From: Lentimicrobium sp. L6
GTDB lineage: Bacteria; Bacteroidota; Bacteroidia; Bacteroidales; UBA12170
Assembly: GCF_013166655.1 (NCBI RefSeq)
Contig: NZ_JABKCA010000009.1
Location: 16,638-80,637, forward strand
Reading direction: 5' to 3'
Length of the DNA: 64,000 nt
The position numbers and the translations under genes were made by a program. The notes under the pieces are model-generated. The model saw only the letters and a list, made by a program, of their open reading frames with translations, searched no databases and was not told where the DNA came from. Shown one piece after another: positions 10,001 to 20,645 of the stretch (its first letter is position 1; each line of letters opens with the position of its first letter).

Positions 10001-10213
10001 ATCAGGAGACCATGTTGGATAAGCGTCGTAGGCTTCGTGGATACTAATCCTGACGGGGATTTCATTTTTTAAATTCATTACCCAGATATCACCTTGATAG
10101 GTGAACGCTATGTTTTCGCCACTGGGATCTAAAGCGGGAAAGCGAAGTAAGCTGCTTTGGGCAAAGGTAAAAGTTGTAATAAAAAGTAATGCTAATAATG
10201 ACCATTTCTTCAT
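7055..10213 (-). CDS. Tricorn-like S41 family peptidase with PD40 propeller and PDZ
   Basis: Large exported serine protease related to tricorn core protease. Signal peptide ends TFTFAQ (about 19). Residues about 20-680 carry repeated TolB/PD40-type blades (for example WSPDGNQIAFSSNR, SPDGKQVAF, WSPDGKKLAFSS), forming one or two beta-propellers. A PDZ-like segment (PGDIITAINQEELSEES) precedes a C-terminal S41 catalytic domain. The tricorn-type NQNSYSNAEIFSH holds the probable nucleophile Ser about 958, with GTPTFGAVISTGG after it as oxyanion/substrate region. An acidic Asp/Glu/Lys-rich linker (SEDDDKKKDEDK) lies near the middle. Length of 1052 aa is normal for bacterial tricorn homologues. It is monocistronic, with its own terminator. 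A periplasmic oligopeptide-trimming role is inferred. Confidence 0.9.
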   Translation of the reverse strand: MKKWSLLALLFITTFTFAQSSLLRFPALDPSGENIAFTYQGDIWVMNLKNEIPVRISIHEAYDAYPTWSPDGNQIAFSSNRYGSEDVFVINKNGSGLKRLTFHPSNDKVNSWAIADRIVFETRRISAQVERDQEIFYVSPEGGNPTKLMEALGSNAIESPDGKQVAFVRGSCRIARQAYQGSANRDIWIFNKKDKSYTQITAENYNEFYPIWENDESLFYISSNGAQIYQLNHIFLPTMKIETKTSFKDFGLRYFSYAPEKKLLALESGNHIYLQESNSTKAMALNLKMDFENRKNNIKHETFTGEVNAYQVSPNGKYLASSIKGNIFITQAKDKDNFTKTLSNDSFINSDPVWLNDTCLLFISNRNGVNEVFSLASSDEKEVNLFKSLKHEIKKVISAEEDINKLVLSNEKTKVAYLIGDGQLVVADINEKGSTKNEITLLDTWAEPSGVCWSPDDQYLAYSKSDLDFNREIYIHKADNSMAPVNVSMHPRTDASPSWSPDGKKLAFSSIRNYGNYDIWYVWLQKKDYEKTMTEWKLEDSEDDDKKKDEDKVEVKIDFDQIYNRLFQLTSLPGNEGSPIFSEDSDFIYFTSNSNEDGKTDLYKIRWDKKEVKAITQKGKAGRGMQLSPDGKYLYLLNKGGKPGRLKLTGDKMENIPVKAVVDVDLQAQRAQVFEQGWKAINQGFYDPKFHRRDWNQIKDIYQSIALSASTDEDFREIFNWMLGEINASHMGLYGPRSKEKKAESAALLGIEFSSNNNGIQIDRILKGSPADKEESQLMPGDIITAINQEELSEESNLYEILANKTNQATILNVDREGNDKEIVIRPTSDLNTEKYNDWVEFNRNLVDELSNGELGYLHIKAMGWPSFELFERDLMAAGYGKKGILIDVRYNGGGWTTDYLMAVLTVKQHAYTVPRGATKDLEKEHKNFREHYAFGERLPFASWTKPSIALCNQNSYSNAEIFSHAYKSNNLGTLVGTPTFGAVISTGGKGLIDGGYIRLPFRGWYVKESDANMELVPATPDIIVDIKPDSRANGKDEQLEKAVEILLEQIQ

Positions 10214-10348
10214 GATAAGAAAGATTAAATTTTTGAATTGATTTTTGCGGCTTATTCCGGCTTATGATCATCAAATGAGCTCAAAGCTATTTCATGATAT
10301 ATTTGGTTTTACAGGAAATCTCATTTTGAAGCTTCAAAAATAGTAATT

Positions 10349-11359
10349 TTATAATCCCTCCGAGCAATTTTTGCAAATTTCAATGGTTGAACGATTAGAA
10401 AAAACTTGATTTCTGAAGTTTGTGTATTTTTTATTGCTTTTGATGTTTTGGAAAGAATCCTCTAATAGGTTGCCCATTTGATGGTCCGCATCTTTATCAA
10501 AGCAACAGGGTACCACTTGTCCATCCCAGGTGATAACGCTAGCTCGCCACATCCTTTTGCATTTATTGGGTAGTTTCTTCTTGATGGCCCATGTTCCATC
10601 TTTATTTTGCTGGTATCTTCTGTGTTTGGAATCCTTTGGAATCAAATGGTTTTTATCTTCTTTTGAATAAACTTGAGCGGTTTTGATTTCAATTTTGTCG
10701 GCATCTATATCAGCTTTGAATTGCTGAAGAAGCTTTAATTGATGCTCATTGGTTTTAAAAACAATAAACTGAAGCACGATAAAAGGAGTGGCAGATTTGA
10801 GTTCTTCTTTAGCTTGGACTAGATTTTTTATGCCTTGGATAACTTGTTTAAACTGTCCGCCAACTCTATATTTTTCGTAGGTTTCTTGGTCGAGGCCATC
10901 CAATGAAATAATGATTCTGTTTAATCCCGAATTTACGGTTTTTATGGCATTATCATGATTTAAGAAATGGCCATTGGTAGAGGTGGAGGTGAATATTCTT
11001 TGTGAATGAGCATATTCCACCATTTTAAAAAACTGCTTATTCAAATATGGTTCGCCTTGAAAATAGAGGATAAGCCATATTAGATATTTCTTTTGCTTTT
11101 CGATGATGGATTTATAATCATCATAATTCATAGTGCCTGTTGGACGAGTAAATTGTTTTTGTCCGGATGGGCATTCCAAGCAGGAAAGGTTGCAGAAAGT
11201 GCCAGTTTCTAGGGATAAACTCCAGGGTTCTCCTTTATGAATTGGGGTTTTCTTTAATAGGGAAATATAATAGCTAGAATATAAGACGGCTAAGTTTTTA
11301 ATTTTGGCAAAACTTAATACGCTTATAAAACCAAAATAATAGGCTATTTTTTTTCTCAC
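10349..11359 (-). CDS. Radical SAM/SPASM-domain protein
   Basis: Radical S-adenosylmethionine enzyme. The CxxxCxxC cluster motif is FCNLSCLECP with Cys about 56, 60 and 63. A TNGHFLN strand and a GLDQETYEKYRVGG region typical of the partial TIM barrel follow. A C-terminal SPASM-like region has Cys in VVPCCFDKD and in the final ICKNCSEGL, suggesting a second Fe-S cluster. It is 336 aa. The start is GTG at 11359, overlapping the TGA of the preceding gene as GTGA; no ATG precedes the cluster motif. An N-terminal stretch of 35-40 mildly hydrophobic residues precedes the core. The substrate is unknown; no precursor-peptide gene is visible nearby. Confidence 0.85.
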   Translation of the reverse strand: MRKKIAYYFGFISVLSFAKIKNLAVLYSSYYISLLKKTPIHKGEPWSLSLETGTFCNLSCLECPSGQKQFTRPTGTMNYDDYKSIIEKQKKYLIWLILYFQGEPYLNKQFFKMVEYAHSQRIFTSTSTNGHFLNHDNAIKTVNSGLNRIIISLDGLDQETYEKYRVGGQFKQVIQGIKNLVQAKEELKSATPFIVLQFIVFKTNEHQLKLLQQFKADIDADKIEIKTAQVYSKEDKNHLIPKDSKHRRYQQNKDGTWAIKKKLPNKCKRMWRASVITWDGQVVPCCFDKDADHQMGNLLEDSFQNIKSNKKYTNFRNQVFSNRSTIEICKNCSEGL

Positions 11360-11937
11360 TTCTTTCTTTTGCGATTAACAATAATTTCTCGCAAAATTAG
11401 CAGGCCATTTAAGATATTCTGAGGATTTGATGTTATGGAAGTGATAAATCTATCTTTCAATTGCTCAAAAGAATAATAATCCTTAATGTCTACAATGTTT
11501 TGATCGAAAGAGGATTCTGTATCTCTTAAATTTTGTTTTAGATGCTCTAGGGTTCCTTCTAAGCCTAGATCTTCTTGAATAGCACTGGCACTATTTAAAT
11601 CACTCATATCTACCAAGCCTCCTATATTCTTATGGATGGGATCTAAAATCAATGGCTTCTTAAAGATGAAGAGAATGAATCCAAGAATGATATAAAAAAG
11701 ACTGACGATGAGGTTTCCCATGCCGGGCATGTTCAGAACGTCTGCTAACCATTCAGAAAGGCTTAAAGATAAAAATAGACTTACAAATAACGCTAAAAAA
11801 CCCATGATGATAGCGAATACAAAGTATCCCGCAGCATGACTCATTTTATTACTTATAGCAAGAAGAGTAATGTCAATCCTAAGATTCACATAATTCTTCA
11901 TTAAATCGGCAGTTTTAAAAGCAGGATTATTGTCCAT
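11356..11937 (-). CDS. Small membrane protein, holin-superfamily-III-like
   Basis: Function not established. The 193-aa protein has two strong membrane segments (about residues 35-60 and 75-95) arranged as a hairpin. It is flanked by an N-terminal helix (YVNLRIDITLLAISNKMSH) and a soluble C-terminal half with amphipathic helices. This layout is that of the 'phage holin family'/holin-X-like proteins often found beside YtxH genes in Bacteroidota; it is not a prophage holin here. Its start overlaps the stop of the YtxH gene by 11 bp and its stop overlaps the radical SAM start, so three genes are translationally coupled. A role in envelope stress is a guess. Confidence 0.7.
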   Translation of the reverse strand: MDNNPAFKTADLMKNYVNLRIDITLLAISNKMSHAAGYFVFAIIMGFLALFVSLFLSLSLSEWLADVLNMPGMGNLIVSLFYIILGFILFIFKKPLILDPIHKNIGGLVDMSDLNSASAIQEDLGLEGTLEHLKQNLRDTESSFDQNIVDIKDYYSFEQLKDRFITSITSNPQNILNGLLILREIIVNRKRKK

Positions 11938-12187
11938 CTTCAGCTGGTTTTTCAGTTTGACTTTTGGTCAATTCTTCAATCCCGTCCTCTATTTCATCCA
12001 TAATGCTTTCGGCAGTTTCATGAAAATCAGAAGACATTTGATTGATTTTATTCTTTAGCTTTTTTCTATTGGTTTTACCATCGTTTGGGGTCAATAATAA
12101 AGCTGCTCCCGCTCCTATTGCTGCACCAATTCCCGCTCCTGCCAATAGGGCTAGTAATACTTTTGTTGTTGAAGAATTTTCGCTCAT
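11927..12187 (-). CDS. YtxH-domain protein
   Basis: Small membrane-anchored protein of the YtxH family. One Gly/Ala-rich membrane helix (LLALLAGAGIGAAIGAGAAL, about 11-30) ends in LLTPNDGKTNRKKL, matching the family's LfaPksGketRkkL pattern. A charged, predicted-helical tail of about 45 residues follows. It is 86 aa, full length. The precise role is unknown; members are linked with general stress and often sit with holin-like membrane proteins, as here (11-bp overlap downstream). Confidence 0.85.
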   Translation of the reverse strand: MSENSSTTKVLLALLAGAGIGAAIGAGAALLLTPNDGKTNRKKLKNKINQMSSDFHETAESIMDEIEDGIEELTKSQTEKPAEDGQ

Positions 12188-12228
12188 AACTTCGGTTTTG
12201 ACTTTTATACGCAGAAAACCAAAATAAG

Positions 12229-13323
12229 TTATATTTTTTTTGTGAGGCTTTGTACCAGCCTAAATTCACCTAAAAATTCACCTGCAATAATACGAAGCAC
12301 GGTATAGGTTGGGATGGCTAAAATCATTCCTATGGCACCACCTAAAGAACCAGCCATCATAATTACGATAAAGATTTCGAGAGGATGGGCCTTCACTGAG
12401 TTGGAATAGATGAGTGGCTGTAGAATAATATTGTCTATTAAGTTGGCGGCCAAGAAAACCAAAACTACTTTTCCGCTTACCAAATAAAAGTCTAAGTAAT
12501 TACCCGCACCCAGTTCGCCTAAAACGCCTAATACTGTTCCTATTGATGCTCCAATCACTGGTCCTAAATAGGGGATGACATTCATGGTGCCTCCAAAAAA
12601 TCCAATTAACACAGAGCTTGGAACTCCTAGGAAGGTAAGTCCTAAGATGAGGAGTGTAATCATAGACGCTATTTCTATCATTAACCCAATGAAGTATCGA
12701 GCTAGCAATTCTCTAGTTTTTCGGAGTATGTTTTTTATCTTTTTAGAGTGTTGAGAGGGAGTGAGAACTAAAACCATATTAACGAAGAGATTTTCATCTT
12801 TTAGGAAGAAGAAAGTCATAAACAATACAGAAAAGGATCCAATGAAAAAGTTTCCCGTAAAGCTCAATAGGTTTTTGATGATATTAGAAAAAGTGGCCAC
12901 ATTTACTATTTGTGTAATCTTTTCATCAATAAGTAGCTCCAATTGTTCGTCGGGTTGGATAAGACCATATTCCAATAGTCTCTTATCGATATTGTGTATG
13001 GTTTTGTTCAAATTATTGGATACTCTTTTGTTGTCAATATTGGAGATTACTGTGGCTTGGTAACTTACTATAGGTATGAAAATGAGAATGATAGAAACCA
13101 TGAGAACGACTTGTGTGATTAGGGTCATAACCGCAGCTAAAGCATTTGATATTCGATGTTTTCCGATTTTTACTTTCCTTAGGGCTCTCACTAATGGTCT
13201 TCCAATGAGTGATAATACTAGTGAAATAATTAAAGATGTCACTAAACTACTAAAATACCAAAGAGATAGTGCCAAGAGTAGGGTGAAAACAACAGTAACG
13301 ACGATACGAGTAATTTTGCTCAT
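12229..13323 (-). CDS. AI-2E family transporter (PerM/TqsA-like permease)
   Basis: Polytopic inner-membrane protein of the AI-2E exporter superfamily. About eight hydrophobic segments can be counted. The N-terminal pair (VVTVVFTLLLALSLWYFSSL) is followed by a soluble loop around residues 95-145. Conserved features include FLKDENLFVNMV, PSSVLIGFFGGTMNVIPYLGP and the C-terminal PLIYSNSVKAHPLEIFIVIM. Length of 364 aa is normal. 'AI-2E' is a family label only: members include ion or small-molecule transporters and autoinducer export is not implied. It heads the minus-strand run with the YtxH gene 41 bp downstream and is divergent from ligA, so promoters for both must lie between 13324 and 13477. 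Confidence 0.87.
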   Translation of the reverse strand: MSKITRIVVTVVFTLLLALSLWYFSSLVTSLIISLVLSLIGRPLVRALRKVKIGKHRISNALAAVMTLITQVVLMVSIILIFIPIVSYQATVISNIDNKRVSNNLNKTIHNIDKRLLEYGLIQPDEQLELLIDEKITQIVNVATFSNIIKNLLSFTGNFFIGSFSVLFMTFFFLKDENLFVNMVLVLTPSQHSKKIKNILRKTRELLARYFIGLMIEIASMITLLILGLTFLGVPSSVLIGFFGGTMNVIPYLGPVIGASIGTVLGVLGELGAGNYLDFYLVSGKVVLVFLAANLIDNIILQPLIYSNSVKAHPLEIFIVIMMAGSLGGAIGMILAIPTYTVLRIIAGEFLGEFRLVQSLTKKI

Positions 13324-13378
13324 AGAATTAATTGTTCTTATTAAAAGAAAGCTAATTTATAAATAATACTGATAGTAG

Positions 13379-16719
<3,341 letters not shown>

Positions 16720-16792
16720 TTGCCTTTATTTTGGTCCAAATTTACTAATAATTTTGATTAAATTATATTTAAGAATGTACTAATTAAATCTA

Positions 16793-16824
16793 TTTGTAGA
16801 TTGGCTAATAGTCACTTATGCTTG
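16793..16824 (+). promoter_or_regulatory. Candidate promoter of the TolC-SPOR/GT2 operon
   Basis: TTTG at 16793-16796, exactly 20 bp, then TATGCTTG at 16817-16824. This differs by one base from the Bacteroidota TTTG-N19..21-TAnnTTTG promoter pattern. It would give a leader of about 190 nt before the ATG at 17019. Confidence 0.5.
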
Positions 16825-16979
16825 TTGATGTTGAATAGTGAAAAATGTTAAAAAATATGTAAAGGCCATAAAATCAGCCATATAGCCTATTTCTGTGTTT
16901 AAAACTTTGTTAATACTCTATTGAAGATTCTTTAATGCTAAGAAATGGAATAAGTAGATTTGATACATGCGAAATAGTA

Positions 16980-17002
16980 CCATCTAGTAAACAAATAGAT
17001 GG
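16980..17002 (+). promoter_or_regulatory. Hairpin in the leader just before the TolC-SPOR start codon
   Basis: A perfect 7-bp inverted repeat, CCATCTA / TAGATGG, with a 9-nt A-rich loop. It ends 16 bp before the preferred ATG (17019). It could occlude or mark the translation start, or be an operator. No T-run follows, so it is not a terminator. Confidence 0.4.
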
Positions 17003-17018
17003 TAAGAAAACTGAAGCT

Positions 17019-19526
17019 ATGATTGAGTTGAAAAAATATATTATTTTGGTTGTTCTGTTAACCTTTGTTTCTATTCAAGGAACATGGGCTAAGGAATCAG
17101 ATTTTGATAAGGATCCAAACCTTGAGAGCCTGATGCCAGATGATGGTGATTTTCTTCCAGATACTGTTAATGTCTTTCATATTGCAAAAGACGTAAGCGA
17201 AATATTTATGAATGCGATCAATGGCTCAGTTTATCATGATGTTCATGGCGATGTAACTCTATTAAATTCAATTTTTATTTCAAATTATACTTCCAATGAT
17301 GTAGGGCAGGCTTATCAGGAAGCTTTGAATCAGCAGATTAAAGCCAAGAGAGGTGATGTGGGCTTAAATATGAGAGGTGATTATACTGAAAATTTTACTC
17401 CAGGGATATCCGTTGACGAAGATCTTACCTTTAAAAGAAGGTTTTATGTAGGTTTGGAATGGGATATTATAAAAGGTGGTTTATTCGATGCCAATAATCA
17501 AATACATCAAATGAAGATGCAAGCCATTCTTAAGGAGTATGAAACTTTGGAATATGCTGAGCAAGAAAACTACCGCTACCTATTTAATTATATCAACTAT
17601 ATATTTAATGTTAGAAAAGTAAAGGTGCTTGAGGAGAGAAAAAACCTAGTGAAGAAACAGTTGGAGTTTACTAAGGAATTATATCATTTGCGCTATGTGG
17701 GTTGGGAAAAAGTACTCCAATATCAGGCTAAGTTAGAAGATATAGATCAACAGGTTTTTCAATTGCAGAATTTTAATAAACATATCCCAGCAAATATTCC
17801 TGATACTTTATTAGCGAATCCTATGACCGCTGATGATTTGCCTTTGTTTGATGTTAACCTGGATAGTTTGATGAGAATATATTATAATCATCATGCGGAA
17901 GATACAGTGACTCAAATTAAACTGGCCATATATAAGGATAATCTAAAATGGTGGAAAGATATTACACTTAAACCATTTGTTAGATACAATATGTATATGG
18001 ATGAGTTTAATACTTTTAAGAATTATGGTTCCGCTGGAGTTACCTTAAGGGTGCCTTTGCGATTTCATAATAAAGGTAAGCTCATTAAAGCTCAACAGAA
18101 TGTTTATCAGTCTGAGCAAATGAAGGAATTAGAAGGTGGCGATAATGAGTTAGTTAATATTTATGCTGAATTTGGATTTAAACTTAAGCAAATCAAAGAC
18201 CTTTATTATAGAAAGATGGTTAATGATGAGTTGATTCGTAAAGAGTTAGTGAAGAAAGAATATAGAGATGTAGCTTTTAATCCGGTTATTACTTTGGGAT
18301 TAATTGATGACAAGAAAGCTATTGAAGCAGAAATCATTGATTTAAAAAAACGAATGTACATTAATTTGGTGCGCTTATCTTTTTATCTTGAAGACCGAAC
18401 TCCAACAGATTTTATTACGGTACTAACACCTCAAGATTTCACTGGAAGATATAATGGCAATGTAAAAATGTTTGTTACTACAAAAGATGTTGAAAAGCAC
18501 AGCCCAGTTGCTATCGCCAATTACCTTTGGAAAAACGAGTTTGTTGATGTGATGATAGAATCTGAACAGGACACTATCCCTTTATACCTTACAACATTAC
18601 TAGAGAAGACTCAACTGGCCAATACATTTTTCTCTGTTATGAAAAGAGTTCCTCTTAATAGCGAATACCCAAATGTCAACCAGGATGTTAATCGAATATT
18701 AGAATGGAACCATCCTCGTATTATTGGTTTGCATTACGAAATGGAATTACTGCAAGACAGTTTAAACGAGATTAGCGAAGTAGCTGTGAGTGATTGGGTA
18801 AATAGTATTACTCCCCAAGCAAGTAGTGGACAAGTAAGATTAAGTATTGGTATTCCATCTGGTTTAAATGTGAGTTTACTGAATAGGATTTTCGATAAAT
18901 TCGATTTAGTTTATGTTCATGAATTAGGCGTTCCAAATAGAAATAGAGTAGAGCAGAGTTATGCTTCAGAATTGAATCTTGATAAAAACAGGTTGGTACT
19001 TTCTTTAAGGGGAAATGATTTTGTTGACCGAATGCATTTGGAGAATTATATGGCTGATTTATTTGAAAATACAGGTATTACTAATTTTGCATTCTCTGAT
19101 TATGAAAGTATGATGAGTGTTGATTTTAAAACATTCGAAAAAGGATATGAAATAGACTTGCAACCTGAGGAATTAGTTGCGAGTGTTAGAGCTCAAATTT
19201 ACCATATAGAAGATAAGGAAGTGATAGCAAAACAAGAATTGCAGTTGAAATCCAAAAGCCAAGTATTAGCTGGTACTGAAGAAGAAAAAACACAAGATAA
19301 AAATGAGGCTATCAATTTTTATCGCATACAGATAGCAGCAAGTAAAGTAAAACTTACTGAAAGCAAATTGGAGAAATTCAAAGCTAAAGATATTCGAGAA
19401 ATAGCAATAAATGGTTATTATAAATACACAATTGGTAGCTATACATCGGAAGATGATGCAACAAAAGCTCTAGACAGATATAGATCTGAATCGGGCAATG
19501 TTGGAGCATTTATAGTTACTTATTAA
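17019..19526 (+). CDS. TolC-like outer-membrane protein fused to a C-terminal SPOR-like domain
   Basis: Probable outer-membrane exit channel of an exopolysaccharide system. ATG at 17019 is chosen because a signal peptide starts there (IELKKYIILVVLLTFVSI, cleavage after TWAKES). The frame extends 28 codons upstream without one. Residues about 80-450 have TolC-family character: long helical stretches (YRYLFNYINYIFNVRKVKVL, KKQLEFTKELYHLRYVG) alternating with barrel-like strands (GVTLRVPLRFHN). A central 250-residue segment is not recognised. The last about 75 residues (FYRIQIAASK ... YYKYTIGSYTSEDDATKAL) match SPOR peptidoglycan-binding domains. At 835 aa it is about twice the size of ordinary TolC proteins. 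It is 16 bp upstream of the adaptor gene. Confidence 0.75.
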   Translation: MIELKKYIILVVLLTFVSIQGTWAKESDFDKDPNLESLMPDDGDFLPDTVNVFHIAKDVSEIFMNAINGSVYHDVHGDVTLLNSIFISNYTSNDVGQAYQEALNQQIKAKRGDVGLNMRGDYTENFTPGISVDEDLTFKRRFYVGLEWDIIKGGLFDANNQIHQMKMQAILKEYETLEYAEQENYRYLFNYINYIFNVRKVKVLEERKNLVKKQLEFTKELYHLRYVGWEKVLQYQAKLEDIDQQVFQLQNFNKHIPANIPDTLLANPMTADDLPLFDVNLDSLMRIYYNHHAEDTVTQIKLAIYKDNLKWWKDITLKPFVRYNMYMDEFNTFKNYGSAGVTLRVPLRFHNKGKLIKAQQNVYQSEQMKELEGGDNELVNIYAEFGFKLKQIKDLYYRKMVNDELIRKELVKKEYRDVAFNPVITLGLIDDKKAIEAEIIDLKKRMYINLVRLSFYLEDRTPTDFITVLTPQDFTGRYNGNVKMFVTTKDVEKHSPVAIANYLWKNEFVDVMIESEQDTIPLYLTTLLEKTQLANTFFSVMKRVPLNSEYPNVNQDVNRILEWNHPRIIGLHYEMELLQDSLNEISEVAVSDWVNSITPQASSGQVRLSIGIPSGLNVSLLNRIFDKFDLVYVHELGVPNRNRVEQSYASELNLDKNRLVLSLRGNDFVDRMHLENYMADLFENTGITNFAFSDYESMMSVDFKTFEKGYEIDLQPEELVASVRAQIYHIEDKEVIAKQELQLKSKSQVLAGTEEEKTQDKNEAINFYRIQIAASKVKLTESKLEKFKAKDIREIAINGYYKYTIGSYTSEDDATKALDRYRSESGNVGAFIVTY

Positions 19527-19542
19527 ATTAAAACCTAGCCGC

Positions 19543-20601
19543 ATGAAGCCGTTTAAATTTAAAACGAAAGCAACAGTTCTTAAAGGGGTTAAAGAAGAAG
19601 CACCTAAAAAAAGAATAAATTGGGATAGAATTATATATTTAATTCTGTTTATCGTCATACTCATTTCAATAATTTACTATGCCATTAGTAAAAGTTTTTA
19701 TGTGAATGTGTTGGGCCATGTTCACACTGAACAGTTTAGTGTGGGATTTCCTGAAGATGTTTCAGTTTTTGATTATTTTGTTCAAGAACATGATACAGTT
19801 GATAAGGGAGATACCTTGTTTTATTATCGCTTGAATCTTTTAGAAGATGATAATGCTAATGCAGCAGTTGCTGCTGTTATTACTAATAACAGTGCTGACT
19901 GGTATTTGAAAGAGCGGCTTCAAACCCAGAAAAAGATCAACCTAAGCTATATTGAAATTGGCGATTTTAAAAATAATATCGCAAGAATTGAGAAAGAATT
20001 AGAAAAAACCCGAAAAGAAGTTTATCTAGATGTTTATCCTCAAGCAGAATTGAAGAAATCAATTTTGGAGATAGACAAGCTTTATGTGAATATTGAAAAA
20101 ACAGAGGGTGAAATTACCTATTTGAAGAAATATTTAAGTCTCCTAAATTATTATGAGCAGCAAGCTAAATTGAATCAACCAATTATAAATACTGGTGATG
20201 GTGATGTTCTGCTTTGGAATTATTATGAAAGTCCTGTGGATGGTGTAGTAAGCAAGATCTATCAAGATGCGGAGGAGGTTACCTATAAGAAAGATATAGT
20301 CATGCTGATCAACGATTTTGAAGAAATTTTTATTCTAGGATATATAGACCAAAAAGACATTAAATATTTTGAACTTGGGGAGTCTTTAACAGTTAACTTT
20401 GCAGATGGAGACATGAGTGAAGGAATCATAGATAAATTTTATATAAATACAGAAGAGTTACCGCTAGATTTTGTGGAAGATAAGGCTAGATTTTCAAGAA
20501 AAGTAGTGGTTCGTCTGGTACCAGAGAATGAAGAAGTAGCAGATGAGTGGAAAAAACGCCATCTTTATGAAGTACGGATTTCTAAAACCAGATACTTCTA
20601 G
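19543..20601 (+). CDS. HlyD/Alg44-like membrane-fusion (adaptor) protein
   Basis: Periplasmic adaptor expected to bridge the inner-membrane synthase and the TolC-like channel. A cytoplasmic Lys-rich N-terminus (1-29) precedes a single membrane segment (about 31-50, IIYLILFIVILISIIYYAI). A lipoyl/barrel-sandwich half follows (HDTVDKGDTLFYYRL). Then come a coiled coil (about 125-215, including RIEKELEKTRKEVYLD) and the second half ESPVDGVVSKIYQDAEEV, followed by a beta-barrel. It is 352 aa. It has no PilZ domain, unlike Alg44. It follows the TolC-SPOR gene by 16 bp. Confidence 0.85.
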   Translation: MKPFKFKTKATVLKGVKEEAPKKRINWDRIIYLILFIVILISIIYYAISKSFYVNVLGHVHTEQFSVGFPEDVSVFDYFVQEHDTVDKGDTLFYYRLNLLEDDNANAAVAAVITNNSADWYLKERLQTQKKINLSYIEIGDFKNNIARIEKELEKTRKEVYLDVYPQAELKKSILEIDKLYVNIEKTEGEITYLKKYLSLLNYYEQQAKLNQPIINTGDGDVLLWNYYESPVDGVVSKIYQDAEEVTYKKDIVMLINDFEEIFILGYIDQKDIKYFELGESLTVNFADGDMSEGIIDKFYINTEELPLDFVEDKARFSRKVVVRLVPENEEVADEWKKRHLYEVRISKTRYF

Positions 20602-20645
20602 ATGCTTTTTTAAGTATATTTCTATCACTCTCAAATTAATGAATT

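Noticed and set aside
11356..11937. A prophage holin gene
   Set aside because: No lysin, phage structural or integrase genes are near; it pairs with YtxH as chromosomal homologues do.
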